Source of the DNA: Spongospora subterranea
Lineage: Eukaryota > Endomyxa > Phytomyxea > Plasmodiophorida > Plasmodiophoridae
NCBI GenBank assembly: GCA_900404475.1
Contig: OUQQ01000015.1
Span: 1-64,000 of the forward strand
Reading direction: 5' to 3'
DNA: 64,000 nt
Below are positions 58,966 through 64,000 of the stretch, one piece after another. Numbering within the stretch: the first letter of the stretch is position 1; each line of letters starts with the position of its first letter. The notes under the pieces are model-generated. The model saw nothing but the letters and a program-made list of their open reading frames with translations, was not told the DNA's origin and made no database searches. The position numbers were made by a program, and so were the translations under genes.

Positions 58966-60792
58966 TTTGACTGATTCCGACATGCTGATAACTGCATCTA
59001 GTGATATTCAGTCGCCGTTCCAAAACAGGTTGATAACGGAATTGAAAACAAAAAGCTGTGATGACCGGTTGCCCCAATATACCATTCGTGTCATTTTACA
59101 GGAACGCAATGTGCATACTGTCAGAATTGTTAGGAGCTTTCCTAGAGTTCCACAGTTCGGGTATTTCAACCCGCCTCTGCATCTGTTCAACATCTCTGGC
59201 ATAGCTTGCATGCTGCACGGATTGGGTTCGGGGGCGAGTTGCGTTTGTCGCATGCGATCTTGGAACGCGGCGTTCATTTCACTTCCCTAACTCCATATCA
59301 TTTTCCCGAAAAATGAGTCGCTTCAACAAAGGGTGGTCTGCGACGTCCCCTCGCCCCAGCCAAGTCACCTGCACAAGAGGGAAGTGAAATGAAATCAGGG
59401 AAGTGAAAATACTGGCTCAAAAGTGGGGTTTGGGGCTTATCAAAAGCAGTCTTAGTAGTTAGCTCCTACTGTAATTCAACACAATCAAGTTCTCAACGAA
59501 TTGATCTCCCTCAACGACTAAGGTTCACATTATTATACGTTAAATTTACTCTTATTCTATTTTGTTATATCGAATATCAAACCAATGCGGTCTATATGCA
59601 CTGATGCAGCCCACGAAAAATTGAGGAGCGGTCTCATTCACAGCCCTCATGACCCAATCTTTCGCAGAACAAACTCGAGGGGCAGAGGTGAACCGGGGCC
59701 TCTCAACACAGTCACGACCGGTTGACTTGTATACAGGTAGTCCACCGACCACCGCACAGTGCTCTCGGTAGTCCACCGCACTGCACTCCCGAGGTACTGT
59801 AGTGCCATCTTCCTACCTACATAGTCTACCGTATGTAGTGCTAGAGGCTGCGCATGAATGTTAACTGATTGAATGGCGGGGCCTCTTGCACCGCTGTAAG
59901 TTGAGTTATTCATCTTCAATCGACCCCAAATCGAATTGAATACTGCAATGGGAGGCGATGCCAGATATGATTTCCCGAAATATGTTTGGTCTCCGACGGG
60001 GGGCTGGTGGTGCTATCCACGGTATTGGATTTTGATCAGTCGGTGCCTGAATTCGAGTGTTGATCGGTAACTTGTAGAGGATGGAAGGCCCCCACAGCGG
60101 TGGCGATAGGCGGAATCGCGTTAGCAAGCGTTCTGCTGGCGACGTACGCTGATGCTCACACGGTCAGGCCTCTAATATTACCTACATACCCGACAGATGC
60201 TGAACAATCCGCTTTTACTAAGCCAAAAGGACATTAAACTTATACTTTACCTATCAACTCAATGTTATATAAAATTTCATGTTTTCCCCTCAAATATAAC
60301 CCATACAAATGTGTTTATTTTTTCGTGGAATTTTCGTTGTGAAACAGCGCCATAATACCGATTGCCACGATCGGTAATAAGCGCCATTTGGATGATGAAT
60401 GTTTCAGATATATGATGAGAACAACCTAAGCCCTTAATTAGTGTGTGGGTCCTGGGTTGACCAGGGGTCCCCGCTCCCGTTATTTATCCCACATTCCCTG
60501 ATTATATCGCCACCTTGGCCATCCTCCGTCACGCATCTGCCGACTCTGCCAGACAGTCGACAGACCAGACCAGACCAGACCATCTCCTCGTGGCTACATC
60601 CAGACACTGCACCGAACACATCTCTGCCGTTTAACCCCATCGCCCCTAATTTACTTGATCTGGTTGTGTCGTACTGTTATTTGAACCGTACGACCATCAG
60701 TTGAACAGGTTAATTGTAGATTAATATAGAGCTCATCAAGTTATGCCCCTTGTGCTGTTGACCATTGTCGGGCAATAATTTAATATCGTCCA
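58966..60792. other. Mostly non-coding stretch with a small inverted/direct repeat
   Basis: A plus-strand frame at 58967-59290 (RLPQYTIRVILQERNVHTVR; PPLHLFNISGIACML) is open but has no family. The opposite strand is also open, so I do not call either. The 13-bp motif ATTTCACTTCCCT (59276-59288) is repeated inverted at 59378-59390, and 12 bp of it again at 59397-59408. From 59410 to 60792 I see no gene. The tail should contain the promoter of the FUSC-like gene. Confidence 0.35.
59276..59408. repeat. 13-bp inverted repeat plus a third direct copy
   Basis: ATTTCACTTCCCT at 59276-59288 is the exact reverse complement of AGGGAAGTGAAAT at 59378-59390. AGGGAAGTGAAA recurs at 59397-59408. The spacing of about 90 nt suggests either the ends of a very small inverted-repeat element or a cluster of binding sites. 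No flanking target-site duplication is obvious. Confidence 0.75.
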
Positions 60793-63171
60793 ATGTCGGG
60801 CAAACTCGATATGCGCACCGTATCATCAGCGATCGGGTTCGCCCTCATCATATTCATATCCCTTTTCCATCCGATATCGTCCTTTCTATCCATCAACAGA
60901 TCTCTCCTTCCAATTCTCCTGTTTATCGTCTTTGACGCTGTTCGCCCACTCGGCGACCTATTCCGTGAATCATTCTCGGCCGTCGCCGGTGCCGTTGTTG
61001 GCTCAATCCTCAGTATAATCCCCTTCATGTCGGGTTCATCCCTGGTCCGCCTGTTCGGGTTCATCATCCTGAACTTCCTGTTCGGTCTGTATCGAATGCG
61101 AGCGCCACAACGCCATTTCGCAGCGAGCGTCACTGCATCAATCGCCACTCAGGTCATCCTGGTCATGTCCGACACCAACATGATCGAGCTCAGGACCATT
61201 CTGCAATTTGTGACAGTATTCTCAACATCGTCGGCTCTGGTGTTCCTCACATCAGCTATCGCCTTCCCGCCCTCATCGTCCCATATCCTACGAAAACAGA
61301 TTCATCAGTCGATGCGCTCCGTTCAAGTCATCATCCCTCATGCGTTCGATGCGTTCTTCACCGCTGACCTGGCCCTGGCCAAAACCGACCTGGCCGCCTT
61401 CCAAACCGCCAATGAGCAACTTGATCTGGAAACCCTCCTCAACGACCTATCGAACTCCATAACGTATTTACGATCATTGACCAGATCGGCGTCTCTCGAG
61501 CTCTATCTGGCCAAGATGCCCTTAAGCGCCTGTCGTGAGTTGTCGTATCTGATCCAAGATATGATCGATCAGCTCTATGGTATATCGTATTGGCGCCATT
61601 GCTCGCTCATCAACCTCCCGTTCGACATCGAGGACGCCATCGCTGTCCGTGAACGATTTCGCCAGCCGGTATCGTGTCTGTGTCAGTCGGTTGACGACCT
61701 GCTGGCCGATGCCATCGCCGTCTACTCCCTCAATTCCACCTGCAATACGCCATCGCCTCCCTCCTCTCACAAAGCCAGTCGAGTTCGAGCCGATCTCGAT
61801 GCGTTGGACAAACTCGTCGCCAACGAATCCGCCTTTTTCAAGGAAAATCCCACGAACGCTTTCGGGATTCTGATCTTCGTGTTTCGCTTGACGACCGTGG
61901 CCAATTCTGCTTTACAGATCCATCGATGCATCGCGGATAATTCCCCAGCTAGAGCACGCCTGCAATGGCCTTCTCTCGACGTTGTTCATCGCTATCGACG
62001 CTCGGTCGACTACGGTTTCTTGAGCGAAGCCCGCCTTCGCAACGCTCGCTACAATCGTCGCGTTCGTCGCTGCTGCCGTTCGCTGGGGTTCGATAACGAC
62101 CAAGGACGCCGCGACGCCGTCTTCGCTGTTAAACTGATGTTGGCGCTCTGCGTTGAAGCCCTTCCCGCCTTCTTCGTCCGCTCCCGTCCGTTCTTCCTGA
62201 CCTATATCGGCACCTGGACAATGATCACCTCATCTGTCATCATGACGCCAACGCTGGGCGGGGTCAACGCCGCCGTCACATTCCGAATCATCGGCTCGTT
62301 GATCGGCGCCATCGTCGGCCTGATCGCCGTTGTAATCGGTGGCGATAACGCTGTGGTCCTCGCCGCCATCTCTCTCATCTTCGCCCTCGTCACCTATTAT
62401 TTCCGTCTGGGCGCGTCGCCGCACACTAAGTCCATGTCGATATCCGCTCAGTTGACGTTCGGGAACATCATCATCAACACGGTTGGGCGATTACGCGATC
62501 CGTTATTGGCGGCGGATCCGTTATGGACCGCAACGCTGAACGTCTGCGTTCAGACGCTGATCGCGTTGATGATCTCGTGGACGTTCATGATCGTGATCTC
62601 GCCGATCCTGGCAAGGGACAGCCTCCGGTCGCATTTGGCCGGGGAGCTCGTCTGTCTTGGAATATTATACGGGCGGATCCTTCACCAATGTGACGACGAT
62701 CACGTTCTCCCGCTGCACAAACACATTCTTCGCCTGCACCGGACGGTTCTGTTGCCGTTATTCGAACAAGCCCAGGCCGAGCCCAGTCTGTTCGGGGATC
62801 GTTTCCCCAAACACCAGTACGCCGATCTGCTCTCGGCCACCAGACGATTGTTGGAGCGGATGGAATTGTGCAGACAGGCTCTAGGGTGTCGACCAATATC
62901 CGGATTTGACCCGACCGTTGCCGCTGAAGTCGCCAATCGGTTTTACATCTTGGCGACCGTTCTTTATTCGGGGACGCCGATGCCGCCTCTTCCATTTCAG
63001 GAGCTTTCCCTTGATTACGTGAAGACGGTCGCTTTTACTGATGGCGATGGCGATCAGAAGACCATCCTGGAAGTGATCTGGAGAGCCGCCTTCGCCTTAT
63101 CCGCTAACGATATCAATCAGAAACTCGAACAGGTTCGGAGGGTGATGGAATCGTTGGGTCGTGGGATGTGA
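60793..63171 (+). CDS. FUSC/ALMT-like aromatic-acid or anion transporter family membrane protein
   Basis: A single uninterrupted 792-codon frame from ATG at 60793, G+C-rich. The layout is typical of the FUSC/ArAE superfamily (bacterial AaeB, plant ALMT, fungal BRE4-like). The N-terminal hydrophobic block (residues about 10-165) includes AIGFALIIFISLFHPISSF, LLPILLFIVFDAV, and FSAVAGAVVGSILSIIPFM. It is followed by a cytosolic helical part with SYWRHCSLINLPFDIEDA and a second membrane block at residues about 445-620 (YIGTWTMITSSVIMTPTLGG; IIGSLIGAIVGLIAVVIGG; VVLAAISLIFALVTYYFRL; LIALMISWTFMIVISPIL). The C-terminal cytosolic tail is helical. The substrate is unknown. An upstream G+C-rich open stretch at 60441-60704 is probably not part of it. 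Confidence 0.75.
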   Translation: MSGKLDMRTVSSAIGFALIIFISLFHPISSFLSINRSLLPILLFIVFDAVRPLGDLFRESFSAVAGAVVGSILSIIPFMSGSSLVRLFGFIILNFLFGLYRMRAPQRHFAASVTASIATQVILVMSDTNMIELRTILQFVTVFSTSSALVFLTSAIAFPPSSSHILRKQIHQSMRSVQVIIPHAFDAFFTADLALAKTDLAAFQTANEQLDLETLLNDLSNSITYLRSLTRSASLELYLAKMPLSACRELSYLIQDMIDQLYGISYWRHCSLINLPFDIEDAIAVRERFRQPVSCLCQSVDDLLADAIAVYSLNSTCNTPSPPSSHKASRVRADLDALDKLVANESAFFKENPTNAFGILIFVFRLTTVANSALQIHRCIADNSPARARLQWPSLDVVHRYRRSVDYGFLSEARLRNARYNRRVRRCCRSLGFDNDQGRRDAVFAVKLMLALCVEALPAFFVRSRPFFLTYIGTWTMITSSVIMTPTLGGVNAAVTFRIIGSLIGAIVGLIAVVIGGDNAVVLAAISLIFALVTYYFRLGASPHTKSMSISAQLTFGNIIINTVGRLRDPLLAADPLWTATLNVCVQTLIALMISWTFMIVISPILARDSLRSHLAGELVCLGILYGRILHQCDDDHVLPLHKHILRLHRTVLLPLFEQAQAEPSLFGDRFPKHQYADLLSATRRLLERMELCRQALGCRPISGFDPTVAAEVANRFYILATVLYSGTPMPPLPFQELSLDYVKTVAFTDGDGDQKTILEVIWRAAFALSANDINQKLEQVRRVMESLGRGM

Positions 63172-64000
63172 TTGATGATTGGTTCAGGTCGAAGGGACGC
63201 TACGAAATGTTCTTGGCGAGATGATCTTCACCATTCCACTCCATTCCAAATTAAATATCGAGATGACCAGTCGACCGTGATCATCATCGTCATCATCGCT
63301 AATTGCACAATAATCGCTTTATCTGTTGATCGTTCACATTGTTCACATATTCGACAGATGATATCTGTGCTGGCGTTGACTATATCATCAGGAGCATTTC
63401 CTTTATCGACATCGACGCGTGTTGGTTATTGTGAATCGTGGTGGTCGATCGGTTCAACAAGAAAATGAATCACGTATTGTTTACTGTCTTGGTTTCCCCT
63501 GGCCCATATGGCGCTGGTTATAGATAACGCCCTCACAATGGGATCTGTTCACACCTACAGCAGATCAAATCAAGTCAATCCATTTCGCGTTTCAAATCGT
63601 CGTTGTGGAGCGGTCAATGATATTGTCCATCGGTGAAGTTGTCCTTGTTTTTGGTTCGGCGATATAGCTGGCGATATTTGGCCATCGGTTGTCGATAACA
63701 TCTGTCGCCATTGGTCAATGGAATCCAGCTGTACGATCCTATTTGGCTAGTGGATATTGTGAGATGGCGAAAAGGAATGGCCTGGATTACGATCAGGGCC
63801 GACCTTAGCGAATATCGTAGGACACAGTCATAATCTCTATCGACTACACATTTTCAATAAACGCCCTCAGATCCTAATCAAAATAGGACCGAATTGGACG
63901 CTGGAACAATGTGGTGTTCACCACTGTTAAATGATGATCAAACGCCTTTCCGATCATGTGAAGTTGCTGAATAATGACACTCGGTTAAAGGATTACTGGT
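63172..64000. other. Right-edge intergenic, no gene seen
   Basis: Downstream of the FUSC-like stop. Only short frames without family resemblance; AATAAA occurs at about 63857. The next gene lies outside the window. Confidence 0.4.

Noticed and set aside
60441..60704. 87-codon plus-strand frame before the FUSC-like gene
   Set aside because: Pro/Ser-rich with no domain and separated from the gene by stops; composition suggests chance in G+C-rich DNA.

Overview
This is eukaryotic nuclear DNA: a compact, intron-dense protist-like segment of about 25 recognisable genes on both strands. The evidence is spliceosomal introns, mostly 43-65 nt, with GT..AG ends. I could place many of them by restoring conserved domains across the junction. 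It also carries an intron-containing tRNA-Met and eukaryote-only families (YKT6, BUB3, EB1, small TIM, NSMAF/FAN, SNRNP27, TBC RabGAP, ABCG). The mix would fit a stramenopile/rhizarian-type protist, for example a plasmodiophorid. That placement is inference from general feel, not from a marker gene.

Layout. 1-12 kb, all minus strand: a partial Cys-rich gene at the left edge, a multi-GAF protein, one long gene that I read as ARM repeats + TBC RabGAP + EF-hands, a pseudokinase, and the R-SNARE YKT6. 12-14.5 kb is a disturbed patch with RecQ-like helicase fragments, a 49-bp near-palindrome and an inverted duplication. It probably holds a decayed element. 14.5-28 kb holds SNRNP27, a protein with 96-residue tandem repeats, the BEACH protein NSMAF/FAN, a RAP-domain organellar protein, BUB3 and EB1. 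28-37 kb holds a 989-aa NT-C2/coiled-coil protein, a small TIM chaperone, a double-SANT protein, an RFxI-motif protein, a DGAT2-type acyltransferase and aspartate carbamoyltransferase. 37-47 kb holds a membrane protein of unknown function, an intronless glycosyltransferase-like protein, several unknowns, a pepsin-like aspartic protease and a SEL1-repeat protein. 48-57 kb holds an ABCG transporter with a secreted-type Cys-rich N-terminus, an LRR protein and a TKL-like kinase. 58.9 kb is the tRNA, and 60.8-63.2 kb an intronless FUSC/ALMT-like membrane protein.

Functional themes are ordinary eukaryotic housekeeping: membrane traffic (TBC RabGAP, YKT6, BEACH, NT-C2), mitosis and microtubules (BUB3, EB1), mitochondria (TIM, RAP), splicing (SNRNP27), pyrimidine synthesis (ATCase) and lipid storage (DGAT2). 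No operon logic applies, but spacing is tight (EB1 and the NT-C2 gene converge 72 bp apart). Two gene classes stand out. Most genes are intron-rich and relatively AT-rich, whereas the glycosyltransferase, SEL1 and FUSC-like genes are single exons and visibly richer in G+C. Gene spans run from start to stop and include introns; starts are given as uncertain where no ATG is compelling.
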